Source: Solanum dulcamara (lineage: Eukaryota > Streptophyta > Magnoliopsida > Solanales > Solanaceae). From it: 64,000 bases of DNA. This document shows positions 23,743 to 34,721 of this stretch, in pieces. The first letter of the stretch is position 1; every line of letters starts with the position of its first letter. The position numbers and the translations under genes were made by a program. Below the pieces are notes generated by a model. The model searched no databases. It saw only the letters and a list, made by a program, of their open reading frames with translations, and had not been told where the DNA came from. The stretch is from positions 82,994,341 to 83,058,340 of the forward strand of contig NC_077237.1 of assembly GCF_947179165.1 (NCBI RefSeq). The letters are read 5' to 3'.

Positions 23743-24302
23743 GTGCAATTCTCAGTGATGCCTCCACCACTGCGTGACGATGGGGAGAAGGAAGGCCGGA
23801 GTAATGTTACTATATTGGCTTCTTCAGCCTCCTTAGCAAGCATATGCCAGAAAGGATCAGAGCTTAAGGAGCGAAACTATATGGAGCTTTCCGATTGTTC
23901 TTTAGTGGATAGCTCTACTATTTCCACATCAAATGACAATAATGTCTGTGGATTAAATCTGAAGGCAACAGAGCTCAGGCTCGGGCTTCCGGGGTCACAG
24001 TCTCCTGATGGAAAATACTGAGATTTCTTCAAATCGTGCTGGCAGTAGTTCCCCTGCTACCAAGTAATTAAGTCTGTCTCAAAAGGAAGAAGTAAGCTCG
24101 TCTTTTTAATTATTCTCTAACACTTCCTCTAGTTGTGCATAAAATTTGCCTTTATAATTAGTGCATGGAAGCTCTTATCAACACATTCACTTAAACTATT
24201 TCCTTATAATTGATGTTTGATTGGCATGTTACAGGATGTTCACTGATTCATGTATAAGGCTGAGAATCATGAAAAGTTGATATGTTATCGGCTTAGGTTA
24301 GT
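23743..24302 (+). pseudogene. Aux/IAA (IAA9-like) pseudogene, domains II-IV largely deleted
   Basis: The frame begins just before ATG 23758 (MPPPLRDDGEKEGRSNVT) and runs to the domain I EAR repressor motif in ATELRLGLPGSQSP, a good match to the N-terminus of IAA9-type Aux/IAA proteins, which repress auxin response genes with TPL/ARF partners. It stops at 24019-24021. Out of frame, about 24034-24062, residues SSNRAGSSSPATK follow, which in IAA9 lie well downstream. Past an intron-like stretch ending acag at 24235, about 24237-24302 reads MFTDSCIRLRIMK, then a stop, the end of domain IV. The degron (GWPP) and PB1 core are missing, so this cannot be a working repressor. The intron remnant argues against a processed retrocopy. 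Confidence 0.75.
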
Positions 24303-25835
24303 GGATCTCTCCTCCTTGAAACTATCATGAATATTAGACTACTTGTTTAAAACGTAAAAGAAACTCCCTTTTTCCTCGTTCCCCTTCACACTGTTTTTCA
24401 CTTGTTTTAAAACTTCTATTGTCTTTTGCCACACATATCGCTTGGAAATAGAATAGAATATACTGAATGAAACAGAGATGAAGACATGGATTTTCTGGCA
24501 TTCAATTTATGTGGATGATTTCAATGAACCTTAATGAAATGTTTTATATCACTTATTTATTTTCCTTATTAAAAAAAGAATCTTAATGAAGTGCTAATCT
24601 GTAAAAAAGAAAAATACAGTTCTTTCCTCAGTGCGGATAATGTCTTCAAAACATCTTGAGTTTCTCTTTCTCTATATGGTCCACGAAATGCATACTGAGA
24701 TTAAACTCCACCAGTTCTTCCGCCTTACCATGGCCCCCAGATCATTCCAACTGGTTAGAAGTGCCCTTAGAACTTGTCTTGTTGCTTAGAAGTGCCCATA
24801 AAACTCTCCAGTCATTTAAAGAAATTAATCAACGAGTCTGATCATTGAGGAATCTTTACTGCCTTCTTTATGCATCTGACAATTTGTTTACCTATCTTGT
24901 TCTTCTAAGTAAAGCTTAAAATGCTTAAACCTTGAGAAGGAAGGCTGTCAATAATAAGTAGTAGTTTCATGAACTATGAAGCATGCACATCCTTGCATGT
25001 TTCGATGTTCAACATTGATGTTTTAGCGAACATGATTGATGACCAGAAATTGCATCAATCTTTCTTTTTCACGCCAGTGACACTACTTTTTACAACATCT
25101 TCCTCTGTAGTATTAGTTTGGATTCTTCAAGGATTACCTATTTGCTTCAAGACACTGAAAAGTTATAGAAGTTCAAGTCAGGCTGGGATTCTGAGGGGAG
25201 TAACGTGGACATGCTTTGTAGGACATATGTTAGAAGGGTGGGAAGCAAGAGGGAAGGCATTGATTTGAGAACACAAAAAAAGGGGGGGGGGGGGGGGAAG
25301 ATTAAAAAGGTTTTGCTTAGTTTGAAGGCGCAATTAAGCTATTATACATCATGTGGAGTGATATATCAGCTATCCATGAAAGAAACTGGAATGTGTTTGA
25401 TGACTCTAAGAAGGAGCACAGTTTGTTACTTTGGCCCAGCAGTCCCAGTAAGTGCCTCTCTAGGATCCAATAAACTTTAAAAGTTCCCGTAGCGAATGCT
25501 ATACTATTGCAATATTTGGTAAGAATGAAATGGGAAAAGGCGGGTGAATATCAAACTAGGAACCCTTATTAAAGCGTTTACAATGACCAGGTGTTGGTCC
25601 GGGAAGTGCATCTTGCGTAGAAACCATACCTCATTGTTCTTATTTTGATCATTTTCCTTTAATTGATGTCCTCTAAGATCTGAATCTTATATCTAATAGA
25701 AAGACTATATATATGGGACTAATAGAAAAGGGAAGAGACTGCAACATATTATTTGGTTTGTTCCAAAAGGCCTCATTTTTTGTACTCAAGATTACATAGT
25801 GTTTTATTCCTGAAATTCTGCTTTGGAAATATATT
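24303..25835. other. Intergenic sequence, no gene recognised
   Basis: No recognisable domain in either strand. A run of 16 G after 7 A lies at 25275-25297. Some exon-like composition around 25140-25480 has no family I can name. Confidence 0.5.
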
Positions 25836-25935
25836 TTTTTTGAGTTGAGGGTCTATCGAAAACAGTCTCTACCTCACAAAGATTAGGTCATATAAGGTCT
25901 GCCTAGCTACTTCCTACCCTATCCAGACTCTACTT
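25836..25935 (+). mobile_element. Solanaceous SINE, 5' part (split by a solo LTR)
   Basis: The text tttgagttgagggtctatcg, aaaacagtctctacctcac, aggtctgcctagctactt and ccagactctactt follows the solanaceous SINE body. It resumes after the LTR at 26407 with tacttgtggatcacactag, the expected continuation. Confidence 0.7.
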
Positions 25936-26406
25936 TGTTAGGACCAAAATAATTAGGTGTCATGTGGAAGCTAGCAAAGCAAACCTCTAATGATCATGAG
26001 TAAGAAGATAAATGAGAAATATATCATAAGAGACACAAACATTTAACGTGGTTTGGTCAACTGACCTACCTCCACAAGAGGAGATGAGCAATCCACTATA
26101 AATATGAGAGTACAAAATATCGAGAGAAATAACCTTATACAATTCACTCGGAATACAAAGAGGTTCACACAAGTGTTAGTGTTAACTTAACACTTGTATC
26201 TCACCGTTTCTCCCCTACCCAAAACTCTTAAAGCTCCTAGAACTACATTATGAATGCTACCAAGTTAGAAAAAATAAGTTTCTATTTATAGAGTCATAAA
26301 CTTTTTCCTATAAGAAAAAGGACTAGCCAAATATAGAGACATTGTATTTTCCTTTTAGGAAAAAGAAAACCTAATTATACTAGGAAAGTAGGGCAAATAC
26401 TCAACA
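25936..26406 (-). mobile_element. Small solo LTR, copia-type
   Basis: 471 bp, starting tgttaggacc and ending tactcaaca, flanked by identical tactt on both sides (25931-25935 and 26407-26411). On the minus strand there is a TATA-like ctctataaatag (about 26283-26295), so the LTR reads leftwards, away from PEPCK. Confidence 0.85.
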
Positions 26407-26455
26407 TACTTGTGGATCACACTAGTTTTTGGAGTTGCTATATCTTGTTTTTGGA
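26407..26455 (+). mobile_element. Solanaceous SINE, 3' part
   Basis: This is the continuation of the SINE interrupted at 25935 (tacttgtggatcacactagt, then ttgctatatcttgtt), ending in the T-rich tail. Confidence 0.6.
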
Positions 26456-26950
26456 CTTGTTCAGTGTATCAAGTTATTTGTTTAACAACAGGGATATTCA
26501 TATGTATATGATATAGGTGTATTCATAAGGTTAATATATTTAAATTTGTTAGGTTGTTCAATGTATCAAATTTTTGTTTAGCAATAGGTATATTCATAAG
26601 GTTGATGTATTCAAATTATTGTGTTCATATGCTAGACTGACATACTTTACCTTATTTGATATTTCAATACATTAAGTTTTCTATGTACCTTGGAATATTA
26701 ATACATTAAGCTATATAAATACTTGTATTGATTTGAAATCAAAGTATTCATATGCTAGTATATTTGAATACAATTGGATACTATTTTGTTGTTATGTTCT
26801 ATCTTTTTCTTTTTTTAGGTTATCCAATATTATTTGTATCAATTTTTTATTTAATATCAAGGGTATTCATATGTACATTGTATTGTTGTATTTTTAAGGG
26901 TAATGTATTTAATTTGTCTCGTTGTATGCTAACATGATACACTACCATGT
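26456..26950. repeat. Degenerate tandem repeat upstream of PEPCK
   Basis: At least three imperfect copies (about 26460, 26550 and 26815) contain the ordered motifs gt(t)caatgtatca, ttgtttaacaacagg, gtattcatatgtat and gtattcataaggttaat. Unit length is about 90-100 bp where clear. It is AT-rich, with no coding signal. Confidence 0.5.
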
Positions 26951-27424
26951 TTGATATATTAATACACTAAATTTCTATAATGAGTTGCATCCTGATATTT
27001 TAATTGGATATGCCAAATTTTAATAAGAATAATGGAGACAATAGAAAAAGAAATGTATCCCAAATTTTTCGTTAATCTGTTTAGATTCCAATTGGATATG
27101 CCTTCAATAGGTAAATAGCAGTTGTTAATTTAATAATGGAAAGTGGAGAGTTTTAGGAACGTAAAGAAAGGAGTGTCAGTTATAGCAACAACTTTTACCT
27201 TATTTATTGCATTATATTTATGATTGTATTACTGTATAAATTAAAAATATATATATTTATACAAATATAAATGAGTTAAAGAGATAAACTATAATCATTC
27301 TTGGTAAATAACATATTTATAACTATTCAAATTTAATAATGCTATAACTATAGCTATTTATGTAATTTACTCATGAATTAAGTATTTATATCAGTTATCG
27401 AGTGCTTCCTTATTGGCTACCTGT

Positions 27425-27690
27425 AGGATCAACTTTTACCGTACTCTCTTCGTGACAAATTATTTGTTGTAATTTTTAAAAATAGTTATCTTAAATTATT
27501 TATCACTAAGAAATTCAAGATAAAACTAATTATTCTTTTTTACTTAACCCTTTGTGGTTACTCCTGTTTCATTTATTCATTATATTAATATAGATATCTA
27601 TATTTATTTGTCTACTTTAAAAAATCAATGAATAATTCATCATGTTATACTCATTTTATTCTTATAATTAAGTGCTAGTACTTATTTCTG
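27425..27690. mobile_element. Stowaway-like MITE remnant
   Basis: The left end tactctcttcgtgacaaatt and the body 'ttgtaatttttaaaaatagttatcttaaattatttatcac' with 'aaattcaagataaaactaattatt' resemble a common tomato/potato Stowaway. The right inverted repeat is not clear. Confidence 0.4.
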
Positions 27691-28360
27691 ATTCATTTCC
27701 CAACTTAGAATAAATATGGGTAAAAATGTGCTGAGTCAACACTGAATACGTAAACTTAGATATGTATAAATTAGTTTGAAAAAATATCCTAATTAATATT
27801 TTTTAAGGCATGTAAAAGAAAATCACAACAAAATTGGATAAGGAGGGAGAAATAATCTCATATTAAAAGTGCCTTTAATTATTAATTACTTGGTCTTTAA
27901 TTAATCTTCTCCACTCATTTTTTAGGATTTATGAGGTTTAAGAGATATTATCTAGACAAGTAGTCCCTTTTTTTTAGCTACTTACTATGGTTACTTAAAC
28001 CATCAGGAATTAGTCTGGACTATAAATAAAAGCTCTAGTACCCAAATATAACACATGATTTTTATTAAAATTGTGTTCTTGTAGGAACAGTCCTCATTGA
28101 TCGTGGTTAGTTGTCTTCTACAATTTTTGTATAGCAAATCAATTTCGATTCTTGAATAATTCATATCACTTTTGCTTTTATTGGAACATAAAATTCTTTT
28201 TTTCGACATAAATTCAACTTCATAAATTCTTCTTCCATATGCATGCATGCAATAACGTAAATTGTTTATACATAAATTTATCAATCTATTTGTAGTTTTA
28301 CGTTTTAATGGGAAGTCTTAAATAATTGTTGTCTGCAAATTTTGAAGGTTTTATTGTACT

Positions 28361-28450
28361 CCATTCATTTCAATTTTATACGTTTTACTTTTGTTTTAGT
28401 TTGTTTAAAGAGAATGTCAATCACTTTTTATATTGAGTAATTCTATAAAT
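28361..28450. mobile_element. Truncated Stowaway MITE in the PEPCK upstream region
   Basis: It starts tactccattcatttcaatttt and continues 'acgttttacttttgttttagtttgtttaaagagaatgtca', the standard Stowaway left half. It lies about 150 bp upstream of the PEPCK start codon, so it may form part of the promoter. Confidence 0.5.
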
Positions 28451-28594
28451 CCAACATTGTATATGACGCATTTAACATCACAAGATGATAATTTGGTACA
28501 TTATCGTGCACATAGTATCATTACGTAAGTGTAGCTCTGTTTCTGATCGAAATTAATAGGATACCTTAATGAATGTGCAGGTACTTACTAAAAA
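28438..28594 (+). promoter_or_regulatory. Candidate PEPCK core promoter and leader
   Basis: A TATA-like ttctataaatcc is at about 28440-28451. An acceptor-like gtgcag lies 16 bp before the ATG, so a leader intron is possible. The assignment is by position and motif only. Confidence 0.35.
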
Positions 28595-31500
28595 ATGGCA
28601 TTGACAAATGGGCTGGCAAAGATAGAGACACAAAGGTTGAAAGAACAAATATGCCATGATGACAGTGCAATGCCAGTGAAAGCACAGACAGTGGATGAGT
28701 TGCATTCATTACAAATGAAGAAATCAGGACCAAATACTCCAATCATAGGCCTTCAACAGACTACCTCTGGATCTGAAGCTGACAAAGATAAACAACAGCT
28801 CGAATCCATCAGGTTATATTAATCACAACTTATTAGAAGTAGTAATTTTCCTTTGAGTTGACCGTCGGAAACAGTGATTCTACCTCACAAAGATAGGGAT
28901 AAAATTTATATACGTTGCATTTTTCTCAGGCCTCGCTTATAAGAGTATACAGAATATGTTGTTTTTAGGAATACTAATCTTTACTAGGTAATATGCGATC
29001 ATTTCTTATTTACGTTATACATTTAAATAATATTTATTCTCTTCTTATCAAAGACGTGAATAATAATTTTCAACAAAAATGTTTATGCTCATAAAATTTA
29101 ATACTACTACAACATATATTGAATCTGTACCTGTAATTTTAATTTGTATTTGAGATTATATATTTTAAATATTTCCGAATATACCTCGTTTTGTTTTTCA
29201 AAATTATTCAAGCTAATTCATAGTATATATGATCTCCACAGTAACTAACAGGGAAAATCATATTATAGGAATGTTTAGTGTAATTTATCCTATTTTAATC
29301 AATATCACTAATTAAAAAAAATTAAAACTCAAATGTTTTTCTTTTTACTCTAATTAAATATTGTGGGGTTTGTTGTAATGTGAAATAATTGAAATTAATG
29401 CCTCATCAAAATAATAGCCAGCAAATGTATAATTTTTGTATAACAATATAATATATATATATACTTTGCATCGTCGTAGAGGCGGTCAACCCATTTTTTA
29501 TTTAGACTATCATCCATGTCGTTATCTCTCTTGATCATGGTAATAATTTGAAATCCTTAATGAGTATAAAAAAAATCTGAGATATCAAATCCCTAGTATT
29601 TTATATTAGAGTTTAGGTGAAGAATATAATTATTTTAACTGACCAACCAATATATGTAACTTGTCCGTTTTGAACAGTGCATCATTGGCATCATTGACAA
29701 GGGAGACGGGACCAAAGGTAGTTAAAGGAGACCCTTCTAAACAGCCAGAAACGCCCAAAGTGGTCCATGCCTCTCATCAACATCAACATACTCCATCATT
29801 TAGCAATATTACTGACAGTGCCCTCAAGTTTACTCACATTCTCTATAATCTCTCCCCTGCTGGTAATTTATTAATTAATTCCCTCTTTGTTAATGTTAAA
29901 ATATTGTGGATATCTCAACTAAAAGTGTAAGACATACTTACATTTACTTTATTACTATTATTATTACATCTTAAACGTGTACCCTCTCATGTACAGGGTG
30001 TAATTTGGAGGTGCATATTAAATTGAGTGATCATCTTATTTAAAAAATTAAGTTATTAGAGATAATATGTTCTCATTTAACTTGTTGTAATAGGTATATA
30101 ACATTCTTTACATTGTCGATGTATATTATATTGTATATTTGATTAATAAGTTTTGTAGAGCTGTATGAACAAGCAATCCAGTATGAAAAAGGCTCATTCA
30201 TTACTTCAAGTGGTGCTTTGGCCACACTTTCTGGTGCCAAAACAGGGCGCTCCCCAAGAGACAAGCGTGTTGTTAAGGATGACACCACATCAAAGGAACT
30301 TTGGTGGGGAAAGTAAGTTCCTCTTTGATTTATCGCATCAGATATTTGAAATTTACTGACCTGACTAAAAACTAGGTATTGCTCCCCAAAGGTGGAGCCT
30401 ACAATGTTGCTTACGAGTTCGGTAAAATTCAGTAGTTTTAACTCAAATCCCATGTATTTATGTTAAGCAATCCTCTTAATATGTGTAGAGGTGGATTCAA
30501 CCTTTAAATTTTTTAGCATGGACTTGTTGTAATTTCAAAATTATGGATTCAAATTGTTACAATTTTAGTGGATTTTTACACATAAAATTATGTTCCGTAT
30601 TGAAAGACTGAGTACACATGAAAATAGTATAAATAATATATTATAACCAAATAAGTTGTCTTTTCTCGAATTCGGAATTTATAAACTTCGAATCCTAGCA
30701 ATGTTTCTGACGCTCCTCCTCTGTCTGAATTTGAAACCTCTAATTAAAGATTCTTTGACTTATTTCCTACCACGATTATTTTAATTCCATAGTTTATTTT
30801 ATGAGTATTGTGCATTTTCTAACTTCATTTTGTGTTATGCTTTTCAAAAGGGGATCACCCAATATTGAGATGGACGAAAAGACTTTCTTAGTCAACAGAG
30901 AAAGAGCCGTTGATTATCTTTGCTCATTGGAGAAGGTATAAGTTACATGATTGCTATGTTGCTCAGACTCTTTTAAAATGTCGTCAAGTACATGTCGGAT
31001 TCTCCAAAAACAATACATTTTTTGAGGATGACAATATTTTCAGAGAGTCCGAGTAACATATCATGGTTGTACACTAGATTAAGTTTTGCAACTTACTAGA
31101 CTATCAATAAGTTAAGAAATTTACATAAATATTTCAGGTTTTCGTTAACGATCAGTTTCTCAACTGGGATCCAATCAATAAAATCAAAGTTAGGATTGTA
31201 TCTGCCAGAGCCTATCACTCCTTGTTTATGCACAACATGTAAGCACCTGATCATCACGAATATAAACTGAATTTAACTTATATATACTGACAGTAGTGAA
31301 TATAACAAATAATTGTGTGGGCGCGTGACAGGTGTATCCGACCTACTCCTGAAGAGCTAGAGAATTTTGGTACCCCGGATTTCACTATATACAATGCAGG
31401 GAAATTCCCGTGTAATCGTTACACACATTATATGACTTCTTCTACTAGCATAGACATTAATCTTGCTAGGAGAGAAATGGTCATCCTTGGCACACAGTAT

Positions 31501-33660
31501 GCAGGGGAAATGAAAAAAGGTCTCTTTAGTTTAATGCATTATCTAATGCCTAAACGTCAAATTCTCTCTTTACACTCCGGTTGCAATATGGGAAAAGACG
31601 GAGATGTAGCTCTCTTCTTCGGATTATCAGGTATAGATTTAACTTATATACACTGACATTATAAAAATGAAGTGTATTTTCTTGTTTCCTATCTAACTTT
31701 GTTACTAATGTTTCTCCTTGTGGACGTATTTATTTTAGGAACCGGGAAGACTACATTGTCTACAGATCATAATAGGTACCTAATTGGAGATGATGAACAT
31801 TGTTGGAGTGACCATGGTGTTTCGAACATTGAGGGTGGTTGTTATGCTAAATGCATTGATCTGTCGAGGGAGAAAGAACCTGATATTTGGAACGCCATCA
31901 AGTTTGGCACTGGTATTTTTCTTATTGCCACTTGATCATAATTGCAAGTGTCAGCCAATTGCTTGGGACTGAAACGTAGTTATTGTTGTTGTTGCAAATG
32001 TCAACTAGTAGTAATATGTTTCAATGTTTCGTGCAGTGTTGGAAAATGTGGTTTTTGATGAACACATGCGAGAGGTGGACTATACAGATAAATCTGTCAC
32101 AGGTAAATATATAGCTATGTAAATACATTATCGTGCCAAAACTTATTGAAAATGTTGGTCTCAACTAATGTCATTGATTGGTCTGGTTGCAGAGAATACC
32201 AGGGCAGCATATCCAATTGAATATATCCCAAATGCTAAAATACCATGCGTTGGTCCTCATCCTAAAAATGTCATCCTTCTTGCTTGTGATGCCTTTGGTG
32301 TGCTTCCTCCAGTTAGCAAGTTGAACTTGGCACAGACAATGTACCACTTTATTAGTGGCTACACAGCTTTGGTACACATTCTTCTGAAATCTAGTGCTTC
32401 AAAAATTACACACAAGAATATAATACTACCTCCGGTCCATATTATTTTCGTGCTCCTTGAGAAAGGCAATTATAAATAGCCTTAATCATAAAAGTATTGT
32501 CTAAGCCAGGTGTAGAAAGCATCCCACATTCACACAGGGTCTGTGAAAGATCCGAGCCCCAAGAGGTGTGATGTAGACAGTCTACCCTAATGCAGGCATC
32601 AGTGGCTGGTTCCATGGCTCAAATTCACACTGAAACAACTTTATTGTTGCTTCAAAGCTTCCCTTTACCCTTAAACCACTCCAATATGAGTAGTAGTAGT
32701 AGTAAGGGTGAATTTGAAGATTAAAAACAAATGACAAATGCTTCTTGTTTTTCTAAAACGTCAAATATTTTTTACAAATTCAGTTTCATAAAACGACTAA
32801 TATTTGGGACCGGAGGAAGTAAGAAGTTAAGATTGTTGAGTAAGAAGTTAAGATTAATGCTTCAACAATTCAAACAGGTGGCAGGAACAGAGGATGGTAT
32901 TAAAGAGCCAACTGCAACATTTTCAGCATGTTTTGGTGCAGCATTTATAATGCTTCATCCAACAAAATATGCAGCAATGCTAGCTGAGAAAATGCAGAAA
33001 CAAGGAGCTACTGGATGGCTTGTCAACACTGGATGGTCAGGTGGAAGGTACAACATTATAAGCACTAACACAACATGCATTAAAATTTATAGTTATGTAA
33101 TTAGACTTAATTAGTGGATTAACTTTCTTGATTGCAAACAGCTACGGATCAGGTAGTCGTATCAAGTTAGCATACACTAGGAAAATCATTGATGCCATCC
33201 ACTCAGGTGAACTTTTGAATGCAAATTACACGAAAACTGAGGTGTTCGGGCTTGAAATCCCAAATGAACTTAAGGGAGTTCCTTCAAAGATTCTGGATCC
33301 AGTGAACAATGTAAGTTAACTCTGTTTATATACGCTGACAATATAAAAATATCTATTAAATACGTACATTTTAACATGTTATAGCACATTGCATGCCATA
33401 TGTTTCAAATTACTGATTGCACTTATTGCTAAATTCTTGAAATATTTTCTTCTTTTGTAAAATTTGGATTTTTTTAAATTTTGTTCTAGTGGCCAAACAA
33501 GAATGCCTACAAGGAAACACTACTGAAGCTGGCAGGATTGTTTAGGAAAAACTTTGAAGTGTTCACAGACTACAAGATTGGAGCTGATAGCAAACTGACT
33601 GAGGAGATACTGGCTGCAGGTCCCAATTTCAGGGGCGACTCAAGCATTTCAGGGGCTTAA
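28595..33660 (+). CDS. PCK: Phosphoenolpyruvate carboxykinase (ATP), 12 exons, 656 codons
   Basis: Cytosolic enzyme converting oxaloacetate and ATP to PEP, CO2 and ADP (gluconeogenesis, organic-acid and nitrogen metabolism). Exons read by eye: 28595-28812, 29678-29862, 30159-30312, 30851-30935, 31138-31238, 31332-31630, 31739-31912, 32037-32102, 32193-32371, 32878-33047, 33142-33310, 33490-33660. All introns are GT-AG and the sum is 1,971 nt with no internal stop. Landmarks: [12 protein letters not shown] (about residues 160-170), [17 protein letters not shown] (Lys ligand region), [14 protein letters not shown], the ATP-binding P-loop [12 protein letters not shown] (about 344-355, across exons 6/7), GDDEHCWSD, and a C-terminus ILAAGPNF. 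The plant N-terminal extension is short. Oddity: after GPNF the normal stop is replaced by MITE sequence adding nine residues (RGDSSISGA) before TAA at 33658. Catalytic residues are upstream and unaffected. Introns carry SINEs and a MITE. Confidence 0.93.
28847..28970 (+). mobile_element. Solanaceous SINE in PEPCK intron 1
   Basis: The text ttgagttgaccgtcggaaac, gtgattctacctcacaaag and 'gcctcgcttataagagtatacagaatatgttgtt' has the same layout as the copies at 13885 and 25836. It is diverged, and its ends are approximate. Confidence 0.6.
32426..32819. mobile_element. Stowaway MITE in PEPCK intron 9
   Basis: Terminal inverted repeats ctacctccggtccatatta (left) and, on the other strand, cttcctccggtcccaaatatta (right), with a TA duplication on both sides (32424-32425 and 32820-32821). 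The 394-bp length is inflated by a SINE inserted inside it. Confidence 0.8.
32505..32670 (-). mobile_element. TS-type SINE nested in the Stowaway MITE
   Basis: On the minus strand it opens gggaagctttgaagcaacaa, with an A-box-like region (caacaataaagttg) and a B-box-like gtgaatttgagcc, matching the tRNA-Lys-like head of the tobacco TS SINE family. The body (ccagccactgatgcctgcat, 'tagggtagactgtctacatcacacctcttgggg') follows the family. Exact ends and target duplication were not fixed. Confidence 0.7.
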
Positions 33661-34194
33661 AAGCCAAAAATGAATGAATTGGAGGCCTAAGATTTTTATT
33701 TTTTAAAATAAATTTAGTTAAAGTCTTTTCTCCTAGCTTTTTTAAGAGGCAGAATTGTCACTATATTGGAAATTATTTTCGAGATAGCATATTTCTTTTT
33801 TTCTAATGAAAAGGTTAACTTTTTTTTTTAAATAGAACTCCATTTGTTTCAATCATTGGACGAATTTTGACTTGAGACGAAGTTTAAAGAAAGTATAGAA
33901 GATTTTCAAATCTTATGGTCATAAATTAAAGATATGTATAATACACCAAAAAGTCATTTAATTTTATGATCTTAAATATGTAATGTGTAAAATTAAAATT
34001 AAAAAATTTTGACAAAAAAAATATTCTTTTTGAAACAACTAAAACAAAATAAGAAATATAAATTTAAATAATGCAATAACTTTTTTTTAAAAAAAAAGCC
34101 TTATAGAATAATTTTATTATTATTAAAAAATAAGGCCCCTCAAATTTGGGGCCTAAGACGATGCCTTATTTTTAAAGGCATCAAGCCGTCCCTG
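33630..34194. mobile_element. hAT-like MITE at the PEPCK stop codon
   Basis: Left end caggggcgactcaagc; right end, other strand, cagggacggcttgatgc. These inverted repeats are typical of a CAGGGGCGGCTC-type hAT MITE. The element is 565 bp and itself contains a Stowaway copy (about 33838-34050). It starts right after the PEPCK C-terminal codons GPNF and supplies the new stop. The flanks cccaattt and agcaaagt do not form a duplication, so borders may have shifted. Confidence 0.75.
33838..34050 (+). mobile_element. Stowaway MITE nested in the hAT MITE
   Basis: The text ctccatttgtttcaatcatt, 'acttgagacgaagtttaaagaaagtatagaagattttcaaatc' and ttctttttgaaacaactaaaac matches the well-known solanaceous Stowaway layout (purine-rich 'gaagtttaa' body, right end tttttggaacggact). 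Confidence 0.6.
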
Positions 34195-34229
34195 AGCAAA
34201 GTTAATGGCATTGTCGAGAAATTATTTAG

Positions 34230-34456
34230 TGTTATAAAATAAACTAAATTTAGCAGAATAAGGTTTGAATAATAAGAGGAAAGGAAGGGAAAACTAAGCA
34301 GAGCAAAAAAAAATTAATGGCAGTATGTATCTGTTTTTTTCTATGTTTTCTTTTGCACAAATTGTGCCTTATATAGGCAAGAAACTATCATTACATACCA
34401 AGTGGGCAAGTTGCCCACCTTGACATCCACTAAATAAAAATATTCAATACCTAACA
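34230..34456 (-). repeat. Copia LTR (3' LTR in element orientation)
   Basis: 227 bp, tgttataaaata..ctaaca. It differs from its partner at 51882 at only about eight positions by eye, including a C/T pair in tatgtatctg/tatgtatttg. Confidence 0.9.
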
Positions 34457-34721
34457 CTCCCCCTTGGATGTCAAAGAATAAATAAACATAGTTATCCTGA
34501 ACATCTATAAATCTTGTGTCTCGTTAAAACTTTACTAAGAAAAACCCAGTGGGAAAAAGCCTAGTGAAGGAAAAAGAGTACACACATTTGGTAATACGCC
34601 TTGAGTGCTGCCTCATTAAAAACCTTACAAGGAAAACTCAGCGGGACAAAACCTTGGTTAAGGAAAAAAAAGTGCAGCGCGTATTTTACTCTCCCTGATG
34701 AAGCTTCGTTTGATAATTTGG

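Noticed and set aside
24656..25480. Continuation of the Aux/IAA gene or a separate gene
   Set aside because: Open frames are short, unlinked and without any recognisable motif.
33630..34194. Target duplication flanking the MITE at the PEPCK stop
   Set aside because: cccaattt and agcaaagt do not match; I could not support a clean 8-bp duplication, so only the inverted repeats are claimed.
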